Part shown: positions 1-12,684 of the stretch, in pieces
How the letters are laid out: every line of letters starts with the position of its first letter
How positions within the stretch are numbered: position 1 is the first letter of the stretch
Source: Sanderia malayensis
Lineage: Eukaryota > Cnidaria > Scyphozoa > Semaeostomeae > Pelagiidae
Assembly (NCBI GenBank): GCA_013076295.1
Contig: RQOL01000531.1
Location: 1,426,001 to 1,490,000 of the forward strand
Direction of reading: 5' to 3'
DNA: 64,000 nt
Program-made: the position numbers and the translations under genes
The notes under the pieces: model-generated
The model's database searches: none
The model's input: only the letters and a program-made list of their open reading frames with translations
What the model was told of the DNA's origin: nothing

Positions 1-3000
1 GGGCATCTCAATTCTCAGCTGACCACATCGCTTCACCTTTTTATCAGTTGTGTACAAATTCTGTTCTTTCTCACTACAGTATATATTAATGACAGTCGAT
101 TTCTGACTAGCGCGAGCCGGTGCGTAGCTCCGCATCACCGCGTCACCGAGTCCGACGGATTCATCGATCTTAACAAACGTATCGAATATATCTTTGCACC
201 AAACGACGCCGTCTTTAACAACACGCTTTGAGACGTCATGTTTATCAGCGTTAAACTTATTCAAAACGCCAACGCCGTAGGTAAAGGCAGAACGGCGTAC
301 TTTGACTACCGTTGGATCAAGACCAAATAACACTGCACCCTTCAAGATTGTCAAACCAACATCGTGCGGAATGATAACCCGCACGCGGCCGCCAAATTCA
401 TCGCGCACGGCCGTTTGTAGCAGAGGCGATTCGGCGAAGCCACCAACGAGGAATAGATGCTGAATGTTGACAAGACTTGGCTTGTCCAATAAGTCTTGTA
501 TATGGCTGGTAATCTTTCTCAGCACTGGGTTGAATAAGTCTTCCATGACGCATGGAGCAATGCGCAACATTCCTTGTGATGACCATTTGATGTCGTGGTT
601 TTTGAATTTCTTGATTGCCGTTTCAACGCTGGAGCGCTTCTTCTTCTTGTAGTAGTCTATGAATGAGTATGGTAGAGATATATTCAACGCGGAGCTTCCA
701 CCTGGCCGCGCGGTGCGTTTTTTCGATTCGAATGCAATGATTAAATCAACCCATCCAGCGGGTCTTTTTGCTTTGAAACGCTCAATGAATTCCGCGTCGA
801 AAATTCGCTTAAGAAGGTTCTCGAATTCTGCGTCAACGCCTGTGGCTCCACATGCACCTCCAGTGCCTCTGTGAAGCTCTTTCAAATTTCCAGAGGACAC
901 ATCAAGCTCATGCACGGTCAAATCAACAGTTCCTCCTCCACAGTCAACGACGATATACTGTGTAGCACCTACAAGATAAACAAAAGCTAATCGTAAAGGG
1001 TGGTGCATATAATAAAACGCACTGGCGTAGCTGCGATTTGGCGGCGAAGGAGCGAAACCCGGACAAATTCCGACAAACGTAAAATTTGCGTTGTAAATTT
1101 TCCGACAAATTTTCCGACAAGCAGCTGGAAACGTTTGGTGGGGGGCAGCTGCCCCCCCTGCCCCCCTATAGCTACGCCACTGATAAAACGCTTAACAATA
1201 TTACAACTAGTCAATTCATCTTACCCAGTTTCCCTCCTTCTAAGTATAGCAATTTATAGCAGACTGCAAAGTAAATTTAAGCAGTACAGGAGGTTAGACA
1301 CAATAATTTCTTACCAATGAAATCTTCTGATATGAGTGAGCAATCTTGTGACCTCAATCGGACGTCATCTTCAATGATACAGTCTCGTATTCGCAATTTT
1401 CGACAAAATATCGATGCCGCTTCGGGTTCCAGTGCAATTAGCAGCCTTTCTGAACAGTCCCACGATGCAATGCCAGCCTAGGATGATATCATTTCAGAGA
1501 AATTATCACTCACGTTCAAATATCATTGAGAAATTTAATTCAATGGCTCTGCATGTTCAGTATGGACAAAAACTGCCCTGAAAACAATGATACTCGTCAA
1601 CGCTCGCACACAAGAACCTGCATATCTAACCTCAAATTTTTTAAATGAAAAGAGTTTGAGGCTGCAAGGCTAGGATATTTTGCATCAAGCCTTTTGTTCA
1701 AGCACGATAGACTATTGTTTGTTTTATTGTTGTGAGAAGCACACAATTGAATCTTGACATGCGAGCATTAGGTGTCTTGAAATACTTCAAATATACTGTG
1801 ACTTTTATAAAATCCAAATATGACACATGTGTTGCTTCATTTTTTTTCAAGGCTCATTAAATTCGAATTTCATTGTACTGAGGATACGTGATATGATAAG
1901 GAACAATAATGGACGCCAATATGGATGATAAATACCTCATGTGCCGCAGTTCTCATGAATTGCTTGGCAGGCTGTCTCCATATGGCTGGAACAGTGAGCA
2001 CCCACGTGATATCTTCTTCCAGAATCCTTGCAGTTGATTGGTCAGATAGTTCAGCGAGAACATGCTCTTTGAAGAACCGCAGAGCATGCGCAAACACCTT
2101 AACTGCTGGGTAGGGCTTGCCATTGGCAGCTTTAATAAGTACTCCAGGATTGAGGTCCTAAAATAAAAGATTATTGTTAGAAATATGCATGCAAAATAAA
2201 ATGAAGCTAACTACCCTATATTCTCAAATTAGCCCCAGGGGGCCTATTTGCAAAAATAAATGTTTAGGTCTTAAACCCCCATCGATTAAGAATGAATGAA
2301 TTCTTATTCGATAGGGGTATATTTGGGGTTGGGCGGTTATTCGAAGATTTACGATACTGTTGCTTTGTTTTGGCCCCAATTTGGGGCCAAATGTCGTGGG
2401 GTGTTTCTTTATGAATGCGCTCCAGAGATGGGGACGGTAGTCAGTACTTCCATAAGCGACTTATGGAAGTATGTCAGAGAGGGAGCCAGAGAGAGAAAGG
2501 ATGTTATGTTTACTCTGCACGTAAAATCTAGACAAAATGGCAAGGATAGTTAGGAGAGGTTGAGACACGTAGCTTGGTGGGAATGCAGACAAATTTCCTA
2601 CAGATTAATGGACAATGAAAATTAATGGATAAATCACAAGAGCAGTGAAGATTAAGAATCCCCTTTCACAGAATTATCAAACCAAACATTGGGATTAAAC
2701 TCTCAATATTGCCTCCTTTCATCGAATTGAACGATTGAAAGAATGAATTGAAATTTTGTTTGTTGAATCACCAGAGTTGGGCATAGCTAGTTTTGTTAAG
2801 TTATTAAACAGATGAATGGATTAAAGTTCAATTCAGGCTGATAAAGCATTCCCAAACAATGTAAGATTTGTACCATAAACAATGGAATTAGTAATTAAGA
2901 ATCCTTATTCTTTATAGTACAAACAGTTGATTAATAATAATAATTAGCAAATGATTATTTGGAGATAAGTGCAGGATTTACTGCTAAGGGTATGCAAGTT

Positions 3001-4723
3001 CTGATAGATTTGGTCACTTCAAACTTTTTGTTAATATAAGATACCTTTCTGTCAAGAGACCGTATTGCATAACATTATGACAGATAGCTTAATGTTGGGA
3101 GTAAACAATTTGCATCTAATGCATGGTATAAAGCGTTTGACAATAATATGCAGTGCAAGCTCTATTAACTGACACCTCTCCATAACGTAGCATTGGGCTC
3201 ATCAAAGAAGGAGGTCTTATTAAGAATCACTCATGTAAGCAAGCTCTGAACAGCGAATCCTTTCTTCTGATAACGGATAATAAAACTTGTCAAAAAGAGA
3301 TGTCCGTTATATGAAGCTTCCACTGTGTCAATAAATAATAAAAGTATCAACTGACCTCTGAGAAGTGTAGAGTCATCTTGAATTTCTCGAAGTAGAGCCA
3401 TTTCTTCGCCTCGGACGGATCTAGATCATGGTAGGAATCTCGCGCTCCGAAGCCAAACGAGTGGAATTGTCCTTCAGGCCTGAGCAGCAGTGTGGTTGGA
3501 ATCTTTTGGTTATTCACACCTGGATCGCCTCCTTCCCATTTGCGCATCATGTGAATGCTATCTGGATCGCGGGAGAAGGCAAATGCATAGCCACTGAAAG
3601 TTGTGCCAAAGTCGATGGCCACAACGACAACAGAAGCATGGGGCTCCTGAAACCCCATCCTCAAGCCAGAGTCAATCGAAGCTGGCAAGGAGCTTGAGTA
3701 GGAGCGAACAGAACTGGATCTCGAAGACGATAATGGTGATGTCATCCTCTTCTCGAAGTCCGAAGCATTTGATGATATGTGTCGTTTTCTTTGTTTCTCA
3801 CTATTACTGATAGATTGTCTTTCGCTGAATTGACTCAACAGTCCGTCTTTGGATGGCAATTTATCGCTGAAAACATCGTCATTATTAAGAGATTCCTCAG
3901 CTCCATTATTATTCATCATGCAATTATCTTCCTTGGTGATTGGTATTGCTTGTTTGTTGACGAGGCTAGGGCTTGAATGAACTCTGTCCATACTCTGTTC
4001 GTCATATAAGTTGTTTTTTCGTCTCAGCTTGTTACTATTTCCAACATTTTCGTTGTTGTTCCCTATACTTGTCCTGTTCCCTGCTGGTTGAGAATTCACG
4101 GGACTATCTTCCTCGGCTGTAGCAACACCGTCAGAATTGTCAGTTGCGTCCGTTATTATTTCACTGGATGCTTCTTTATCGTCGCCCTTTCGCATTCCAT
4201 CGATGAACTTGTCAGCCGAGTCTAATTCCTTATATTGAAAATCGTTGCTTTTGTCTTCGTCTATCGGTTTATTTATCATCGTTCTCATTCCATCGGTTAT
4301 TTTTGCAATGCCAGAGCATTCTTCGCTAACAGTGCGTTTTTGTTCGCGCTTTTGTTCACTTTGCAAATCACTAACCTCATTATTCACCGTTGAATCAGAG
4401 ATTTCACTTTCTTCTAAATTCACTGCACGACCATTCAAGATCATGCCGCTACTCGCTTTATCAATATTCGCCGTCATGGTTTCATCATCGCTTATTCTTC
4501 TAGTGCTCGTATTTATCAACGACGACAATTTTACTGCACTTTTTTCGGATACAGCTGTTGATGCCTCGCTAGCATTGCTATCTGATTCATTGCCGGTATC
4601 GTGTGTTGTGCTTTCACCCAACAAATGCCTCAGCTTTGCCGAATGATGACGACGCACGTTTCGCTTTTTGAACTTCTTTCCCAAAATGCTGAAATGACCC
4701 ACGCTCTCCCTGTCCTCTTCCAT
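1..4723 (-). CDS. HSPA12: HSPA12-family Hsp70-like ATPase (C-terminus cut by window edge)
   Basis: Minus-strand exons: 4723-3356, 2157-1936, 1477-1315 and 968-1 (continues beyond the window). All junctions are GT-AG and in phase. The first exon carries the actin-like ATPase phosphate-1 motif [12 protein letters not shown]. Later exons carry [34 protein letters not shown], the phosphate-2-like motif [12 protein letters not shown], and [15 protein letters not shown] (adenosine motif). These are diagnostic of HSPA12A/B, a divergent Hsp70 subfamily that lacks the usual peptide-binding domain. About 907 codons are visible. The ATPase domain starts near residue 365, after a long Ser/Asn/Asp-rich low-complexity N-terminus; vertebrate HSPA12A has only about 55 residues there. 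I chose the ATG at 4723 (MEEDRESV). The frame stays open upstream to another ATG at 4972, so the start is uncertain. The introns contain MITEs at 1020-1182 and 2212-2356. Confidence 0.93.
1020..1182. mobile_element. hAT-type MITE with perfect 8-bp target duplication
   Basis: A 163-bp non-autonomous element in an HSPA12 intron. The ends are inverted: the left end begins CACTGGCGTAGCT and the right end reads AGCTACGCCACTG, one mismatch over 13 bp. It is flanked on both sides by the identical octamer ATAAAACG (1012-1019 and 1183-1190). The 8-bp duplication and the CAGTGGCGTAGC-like terminus fit the hAT superfamily. The interior contains a G-run/C-run pair, GGGGGGCAGCTGCCCCCC. Confidence 0.88.
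2212..2356. mobile_element. Degenerate copy of the TACCGTA...AATAAGCCC MITE family
   Basis: The left end TACCCTATATTCTCAAATTA and the right end GGTTATTCGAAGATTTACGA resemble the better-preserved termini of the copy at 32206-32479, in inverted orientation. The internal AGCCCCAGGGGGCCTATTTG matches the AAGCCCTCAGGGGCTTATTTG of that copy. About 145 bp, inside the large HSPA12 intron. Confidence 0.6.
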
Positions 4724-4989
4724 GTTATTTGAAACTTCGTGTCTTGTTTGTCGTGGTATAAAGATATAAGCGTAAATAAAGCTATCCCTGAGTACATATA
4801 GTTTTTGCCAGTGCAACAATGCAACATTGCAGGGGATAAAGACGTTTGTTTGCGTCCATATTTGTTGCTTGCATTGAGATATTTGGAGAGGCTGAGAAAG
4901 AAAAGGACATTCAAACAAATAATTCGGATCCAAAAGTCCCATGCTACGTCTTCTCATTTTCCTTCCGACCACATTTATCTGTAATGGGA

Positions 4990-5052
4990 CATGCCTATAA
5001 TGGCTTCCTACATGCCTATAATGGCTTCCTACATGCCTATAATGGCTTCCTA
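4990..5052. repeat. 21-bp tandem repeat, three perfect copies
   Basis: Three identical 21-bp units beginning CATGCCTATAATGGCTTCCT lie back to back upstream of the HSPA12 start. Units are at 4990-5010, 5011-5031 and 5032-5052. No function is evident. Confidence 0.9.
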
Positions 5053-5887
5053 AAAGTATACTTACAAGTACAGGTAAATGACCTGTAAATTCAAAAAATT
5101 ATGCATAGCTACTAAATGCGATTTCAGAATTCGAGCCATTTCTTACTCTCGCAAGAGCGGGAACTAAGATCAATCCAAGTTGTTCAAGCTTCCTACTTCA
5201 CAGAAATCTCTGAATTGACTATGCAAAGAGGTTTATTGACACAATGCTGAGAAAGAATAATGGCGCGAATAAATATTTGAAGCTGCAACAGAACAGATTT
5301 ACAAAGCGCTTCAGCCATGCGGATTCAAATATTGATCGAGAACGAATTGAGTTATCAGGATGGAATGAAGTTACTAGCGTCATATGTACCTAAGGCTACA
5401 GACTGCACAGTCTCATGATGTAACTAGAACAAGATGACAAGCAGAATAAAAGCATAAGATAAGGCTGAAAGACCCAGGTATATTTCAACGAATATAACTG
5501 TTATAGCTATTAAATGTCTTTTCAAAGCCTTGTTTAATACTTTGTATGTCGTATCCGAGTTATAGAGACTTCCAAGACACAAACGTAGACATAATGAAAT
5601 TTCTTTATTCAAGTTAGTTTAAGAATTTTATCTTTTATTGGTCAGTTTGGGAGATAACAAAACAAACTGAAACGATTTTGCAAATGATTTAAATAGTAGT
5701 TTTCTTTCTCTCAGAGTAAATCATGGAAAGCTACGCCTTACATTGGAGTTAAGCCAATCCTAGGTTCACCACTTTCACCACAAGCTTTTCCAACAGTTTT
5801 CCACGACTCGAGCCACGTTTCATTCATTTCTAACTTGCTCATTAGCAACAAAAGCCTCTTTGTATTACAAATAACCTGTGGCTAAGA
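5053..5887. other. Intergenic region between divergent HSPA12 and MIEAP-domain genes
   Basis: No coding exon, RNA gene or transposon terminus was recognised here. It must hold the promoters of the two divergently transcribed neighbours. Confidence 0.5.
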
Positions 5888-8438
5888 ATGGCTGCCTATT
5901 CAGCGAAGAATAACATCCCCGAATCAATGAGCCATGTTTGTGTGCAGTCAACTAAATCGCGATTGAAGGCGAGAGACCTGAGCAGGCCAGTTGTCTCGAC
6001 ACTTGACCCAAAAGATCACTACAAAAGACCAGATCCCGTACAAGGACCGGGCATTAAAGGTCGGATTATGGAAGACAATGCTGCAACTGAAAAACAAGAG
6101 CTTGAAAATGAAGTGAAACGGTTGAAGGAGAAACTTTCATCAGCCGAAAAGAGCATCAAACGTTTGATGAAGAGAGATAAAGACATGACAGAAAGGTAAA
6201 CAAGTGATTCGGGCAGACAATGCTACTAACTGAACTGCTACTCCCTCCTCCCCTTCTGGTAGGTTAACGTGTTGTGTGAATGCGTCCAATTATATCTGTT
6301 CTTTACAACATCAACACAATGACATTAAAGGGAAGACTTAATTTGTAAGAAAATCAAGCCAAGCTTAGGAGCTAAAATGGTATAGGGTGCAACAGCATAT
6401 TTCAAACTTTTTGGTTTGTATGAACAATTAATGCCTTGCTGACTAAATGATAGTTTTAGTACCTATTTGGTATAGAGTTATTCACTTAACCTACTATATG
6501 ATATCACCAAATACAGTGGATTTAGCTTCACAAGAGAGGTTCAGTTAGCACAACAAATCGTGGTATGATGCATACTATATGCAACGTGCCTTGCATATTT
6601 TAGGCTTTCAGTTGAGGTGCAACGTCATGTGAGGGAAAGTGGCAAATTCGAGAATCTCTCCCAAGGAGGAGGACTGCGTTTAACGCATCTGATAGAGAGA
6701 TACGAATTGCTGTATTCCCAAGGGCGAATTGATGCACTTGATGAGTTGGATGATAACACAGAATTGAATAAGATGAAGAGAAATGAGGATATCAAGCACA
6801 AGATCATGGCTGGCATCATGATTGTACGTTCTTTGGTTGTATCTGTATTTGCTATTATTAATTAATTGCTATAATATAAAGCATTGAAATATTGGGAGGC
6901 ACTGTGGTACATAAAGAACCTTTCAAAAAAGAAGGGCGAATTTTCTGTGAGAATAGAGAGGCACCCTTTGGAGAAACGGTGGGGTACCAGGGAGGCAGGA
7001 TTATTGAGATACCAGGAGGTGTAGGTTCTCGTCGTGTCCCACTGGCGAGGTCCCTGCTAAGTCCTGGGTTGCTAGGTATTTGAACCGCCTGAACGGCCAT
7101 TTTAACCAGAGTACTCAACCTATGCAGAATGATGGTTCCCAGATAAAAAAGCTAAGGACGCCAGCATGAAGCAAGTATCCAGCAATTAAATTCAATGGAA
7201 ATTTGGAAAAACAGGGGCAGAAACTTTTTCTCGAAGTGCTATTAATGGAGCGCAGGGAAACAAGGAGATTATGTAGTGAGACTAGGTTTTGCAGTTTGAC
7301 TGTTGTAAACAAAGTTACTTTTTGTTTGCCAGGCGTCGTATCGGACTAGTCGTGAGTACTCCAACTTGATACGTCAGTCAGTTTTTAAGCTGCTTGGTAT
7401 ATCAAACAATTCAAACCGACAACAAAATGGCACAGCACAAAGTCAGATGGAACATAGCATCAATGATTATCTACAATCAACAACAGATAAATATAACATA
7501 GAACAAATAGTGAAGGTAAGTGGATAATATGCTTTATTCGACTTAAAACTCTGGCTCACTCGAATCAAATTATTCGAAACAATTGGCGGTTTGGTATAGA
7601 ACAAGTGAATGTATTAATCTATCTCAAGTGTTTCAGAAGTTAATAGGTCAAAATATGCACATACAAGTTTAATTTCTGAGATGGACGGTGTTATCCCCGA
7701 GAAAAGGCCCAATCCGAACTTTCTGACCGTTTCCAGCTTTTCTCAACCTTGAATTCAGGACCAAGGGCCACAATGTTAGCATGTCAACAAAGCGAGAAGG
7801 GGCCTGGGTTCTAGGTTGAGCTGTTCTGGAATAAATATTTCAAAACGTATTGCAGTCTGACCAAGGTTACACCAAGATATTTCATTTAACAATGTTATTT
7901 ACCAGTGAACTAAAATTAGGAAAGGAAGTCTCTAAAAATGATGGAAATATCACTCACAAGTGTCTGATCTAAATATTTTCGACTGCTGCTGATCAGTTTG
8001 AAACCTTTCCCAACACGCCTTTTATGTGAAACTTTTAAGTTAAGTAAGTAAGTAAGCAAGCAAGCAAGCGAGTAGGTAAATAAGTAGTAAGTAAATAAAT
8101 AATTAAGCACAGATATATTTAAGATTGACTTTTAATACTTCAATCAATTTCAGGAGGTAGAACAACAACTCAAAGATATATTGCCAGAGTTTCCTGACCT
8201 GTTAAGCCAACCACACATGGCATCGTACGTATGCGAATGTGCGAGGCTTGCATGGGCCATTGTGAATCAAGTACTACCGTTAGAAATAGAATATACATCA
8301 GAACGAATCAGCCATGTAATGCACAACAGATTCCATACCTCAGATTCAAAAATTCAGTGGATAAAGCTATACGTCTGGCCAACTCTAATGAACTCAAAAG
8401 ACAAAAACATCTTGTCCAAAGGAGTTGTTATAACATAG
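5888..8438 (+). CDS. MIEAP (SPATA18) C-terminal-domain protein
   Basis: Four exons, 5888-6195, 6604-6823, 7333-7515 and 8154-8438, splice in frame to a 331-residue protein. Residues about 60-105 form a charged coiled coil (ENEVKRLKEKLSSAEKSIK). The C-terminal part resembles the mitochondria-eating protein domain: LIERYELLYSQGRIDALDEL, then ASYRTSREYSNLIRQSVF, then ECARLAWAIVNQVLPLEI, ending YVWPTLM...ILSKGVVIT, comparable with the YHVWPALM...IMKGEAV end of vertebrate MIEAP. Vertebrate MIEAP is about 540 residues, so this is a shorter relative with a different N-terminus. Vertebrate MIEAP is implicated in mitochondrial quality control; whether this protein does the same is unknown. The start ATG at 5888 has no obvious upstream exon. 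HAUS8 follows on the same strand 336 bp downstream. Confidence 0.8.
8041..8105. repeat. AAGT/AAGC/AAAT tetranucleotide microsatellite
   Basis: A run of imperfect 4-bp units (AAGT, then AAGC, then AAAT) in the last intron of the MIEAP-domain gene. A related array lies in a KANSL3 intron at 42485-42690. Confidence 0.8.
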
Positions 8439-8774
8439 TTATCTTCTTGAAATTTGTATATTATTTTCTTATATCGCTTTTCATTTCTTACCAGGTTTTG
8501 GGTTCTATATTAATATAAAAGTATCAAATTTATTTGATTAATTGAAAGAGACTGGCGTGTTTTGTTTGCTTCAAAACTGTTAGACTCTTGAAATTATGGA
8601 GATATTATCATGTTTTTTATGACACAAATGTATCTACGCTCCTTTTTGGTGAATGTCAATTAAATACGAATATATTATATTTCAAGATACGAATCTACGA
8701 ATATGTTAGCAAGGGTTGTGATGAGTTAAAAACGCAAATTATGATGATGATGATTATAGTGCAGCAGCAACAAC

Positions 8775-11700
8775 ATGTCCCGCCAAAAAATTCGAAATCA
8801 AAAACTTGTAAACAAAATGGCTAAAAGACAACTTTACAAACCTGCTCCTTCTGTGTTTGCGGACAGTCCTCAAAACTCTTCGAGGTATGTTGCGATTTTT
8901 GCATTATTATTGCAGATATGCAGCGGAATCTGTATCACCGTATTGCGTTACTCAGACGTTCTATAATAAAACGAACCGTGCAATAATTTACGGTATACTC
9001 TAAATATACCTAGATCCCTTGCACAAGGAACACTTGCAGACAAAGGATCTCCTTGGGCCGAAGATCAATCAAGGTACAATGTATATCCTCCTTTCTTCGA
9101 GAACGTTTTAAGATTCTCTGATAAATCCACCATAAATCCACCAGATAATGATTCATTAATCAACCAATTTAAAATGCAATGTCCTATCTATTTTGATATC
9201 TTCCATGAATTTGTTTCATACCCTGTCTGTAGAACGAGTTCGAATTTGGAAACTTTCAAAGATGACAGTGAGAAACTGATTTTTTAATATATTTTTTATA
9301 TCAGTTATCAGTTGAAGATATCAGTTATAAATTGAATTAAGTCATTAAGAAATTTGTGTTTTCCTTAAAAAGCTCTTAGGACAAGAAGAAGTTTGCAATC
9401 ATTTGTGCAAGTACAACCAAATGGGTCTCTCCGAACACCCAACAAGTATGCAATTCACAATGCCTACCGCATTTAGAGCTTGTTTTAAATGGTTTTAATT
9501 CTGTAGAATAATGAATCCATGCATTGAAGTTTGTGATCATAGTAGAATTCTTTGCAGGTCTCCAGCTCATGAGAAAGTTTTAAAAATACCAAGTGTAGAA
9601 GTAAAGACCCCTGACACATCTAAACATCAGAAGATCCAAATTGATGATTCTCCATTTTTACGGTTAGCAATGCACCTGAGGGAAATGTTTCTTGCATGAA
9701 TATTCTTCTTGGAATCTTGGAATTGAATCATATCTGCAATATTTGTCACTGACAGCACTTCCAACACATTCTAAGTAGTAGAAGTTGAATAATTGCAATG
9801 TTGCCTGCCAACCATTAAGCTATCGTCCATTTGCTCAACTAATTTTTAGGAAGTCGTTTACTACTAAGAATGAAGTGGAAGTTTTAGATGCTTCTGGCCC
9901 AATCTTGAACCCTGAGCTACGCGAAGTGTCAACTAGCTTGCACAAAGTCTTTTCACCTGCTAAAGTTATCTGTCATTCACCTTCGCCTGAAAGGCCCAGA
10001 CAACCTCGACCGCTGACAATGGAAGAAGATATCAGAGTGAAGATTGATTCTCCAAAAATTATACTCACCACAGAAAATGCCTCTAAAAATGGTGATAACG
10101 AAGATTTTCTCCCTCACTTTGTATACTTACTACAACTTTCATTGTTTGGGAACTACATTCACAGCTGCTATTAATATAAGCTTATTCTCAAATCATAGAA
10201 ACTGCAGAGGCGAATAGCCAGAATTCAGAAACTAAATCATCATTGGCTAGCCAAAGGTAGGCATACACAATATGGATGCTGCATCATTCAGAGATCATAC
10301 ACATTAGGATTGACAATGTTTCTGCTATATCTACTATATAATTCTCAATTTATCTTTATAGAAGTCAAGAAAATGTGGTTAAGAAGAAGAAGAAAGGTGA
10401 AACTGGATTGAATAAACTGTTTAGCTGAAGTTGATAACATCTGGTCTACTTATGTTTGGCACAACTTGTATTTCAAATGTTTATAATTTTCTTTTCAGCT
10501 CCCCGAGTCATTCAATCAAGGTACAAAAACCCAAAGGTAAAACCCCAGAGCTATCTATCTTGATATTGATGTGAGAGAGTTTTACACTGAGATAAACGTT
10601 GAGTTCTGTGATATTTTGACTTTAATTTGTTTCAAGGAGCAAAAACAGGTTAAGCTATCAAAACCAGCTGATGCTCCAAAGACATTTGTTGGTAGTTTTC
10701 ATGAAATAAGTGCGATTGATGCAAATATGACAGCTCAGGGACACCCGAAAGGCCGTGCAAAAGCCAAGGTGACATCAACTCCTTTCAACCAAGCTGAATG
10801 GCGAGAGAAAACACTGAACGTTGCAGATGGAAGCTATTTGGACACGTCGGCTGTAAGAAACCCATTAACCATGCAACAATCCAATCCCAGTGGAACTTTG
10901 GTTTCAGGAAAAGGTAACAATGGGTTGAATATATTTCCATTGCTTTTTACCTTTTTTATGCATTTTGCTGTAATCCATTGAAATAAAGTTATAAACATTG
11001 AGAATAAAACTCGTTGTTGTTTTTCAAGTTAAAGTTTCAAGTGCCCCCTCTGGCAGTCAGGTATTTTTTTTATATGCACTGCAATATTGATGTCGATTTT
11101 CTTAGTTATCAAATTTGCTGTGGTAATCTATTGGTTATTTTACGTCTTTTGTTTATACTTTGTGTAGCACGTTTCAGAAACACAGCTAGACATGGAGTAC
11201 TGCAGAATGTTACAGGCAATGTATTTGAACGGAAAGGTATTTCCAAAACCCCACCAATGTCGAATTATTTTTAGTAAATCTAAATTATACGCACGGCTGT
11301 GAAAAGATTGCTTTTGTTTTCTGATTTGTTTTCTATCAAAGGTGAAAGAATCTTTTGCAAAGCAAGAAAAGCAGGCGAAAGTATGTAGACCTTCTCATGG
11401 CTAGTTTTACAGGCGTTTTTATCATGTTAATTCGAATCTCGAATGGGAATCTAGAATTGTTTCATTTGGCTCAAAATAATCACTGAATCGAAAGTTTTAT
11501 TCAGCATCGATATTGTTAATCTGAATTGATTTTTCCCCAGTATCAAATCTACAAGGTTTGGCAAGAAAATCAGCGTCTTAAAACAGAAGGTAGAAAACTA
11601 GCGACAGCAATTTGTACCAAAAAGCAAACAATGACATTGGACCAGTTACTCAAAGCTCAGGCAAGCATTGTCTTTTATTTCAACACGCCTCAATTGATTT

Positions 11701-12579
11701 CAAAACGGCTTTAGAGTCAATATACCCTTTCAGGTTTATTTCTTATTTATTTATGCGATTTTTGTTGCCATTTTGTATCCTTAGGATCATGGTTTGCGCG
11801 CGGTTGAAGAATCTCTGGATCAATTTCATAACAGTTATTTGACAACTGGCGAAGCATTAGACACTACAAGGCATTATTTGCCACTTGAGGATATCATAAT
11901 TCAAGACGAAGGTACTATATGCATAATACTGTCAATCCCGACATCATAAATAAAACTGCTCTGCTCAGAATATTTTTGCATATACAATCATAATTCTGCA
12001 TACATCATTTGCTGGGCATTATATTGCTTTACTGACTGCTTATGAAATGAAACAGTATTTATATTCGACTTTTGTGTTACATTCCAGGAAAGCTTATTGC
12101 AGCTATGAAAGAAAGTCAAATGCTTTTGGCTGAAATATCTTCTTATACTGGAAGTTCAAGAGCGGGCGTAAGTTATAGCCACATTGCTCTTATTTGCCGT
12201 AATTATGTTGCTCTCCTCACATTCTAACCAATTGCTGATAAAGTTGTATATTTCTACAAATACGTAATTATTGTCAATAAGGTATGATTGTTATTTTGCT
12301 ATTGCAGATCACTAAACTTGCAGCAGATTTAAGTGCCATGGTAGAAACTCTAAATCATCAAATTTCAGAGCAAGAAAGGCAAGGCCTTGTATTTTCAATG
12401 ATCATTTTTGTTTTTTGTTCAATTAGATAAGTACGCCATGGTTTTAGATGCTCATACTATTTTCCTCATCTTTGAATCGATTTTTTTCTAGATGCAACGA
12501 ACTTCTACTTGGAGCCAAGACTTTAACAAATCACGAAAGATCGTTACAAGCACAAATTATACTCTCCGAAAACAACTGA
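8775..12579 (+). CDS. HAUS8: HAUS augmin-like complex subunit 8
   Basis: Sixteen exons: 8775-8884, 9014-9073, 9558-9662, 9850-10091, 10199-10256, 10362-10396, 10499-10536, 10637-10913, 11029-11060, 11168-11236, 11342-11380, 11541-11660, 11785-11911, 12088-12167, 12308-12378 and 12492-12579. They join in phase to 516 residues. Augmin recruits gamma-tubulin to spindle microtubules. The N-terminal half is basic and Ser/Pro-rich (microtubule-binding in vertebrate HAUS8) and includes RVIQSRYKNPK near residue 206, matching RVIESRY of human HAUS8. From about residue 320 it is coiled coil. EALDTTRHYLPLEDIIIQDEG aligns with the human TALDTTRHELPVRSIHLEG. Two introns need GC donors: 11660|GCAAGC and 12378|GCAAGG. 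The protein is longer than human HAUS8 (about 410) because of N-terminal expansion. Small exons before 10256 are the least certain. Confidence 0.9.
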
Positions 12580-12684
12580 TGTTTAATGACTACCCCGGAT
12601 TCTTTAAATTCATACATTGTAATAAAATGATTAGAAGGAAGGATAGGATGGTTTTCTCTTCTATCGACTTTGACTGTAATTAAG

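Noticed and set aside
4245..4646. 133-codon plus-strand ORF opposite HSPA12
   Set aside because: Complement of the low-complexity HSPA12 N-terminal exon.
7916..8110. Leu/Tyr/Thr-rich minus-strand ORF (LLTYLFTY-like)
   Set aside because: It is the translation of the AAGT-type microsatellite; the same applies to 42479-42688.
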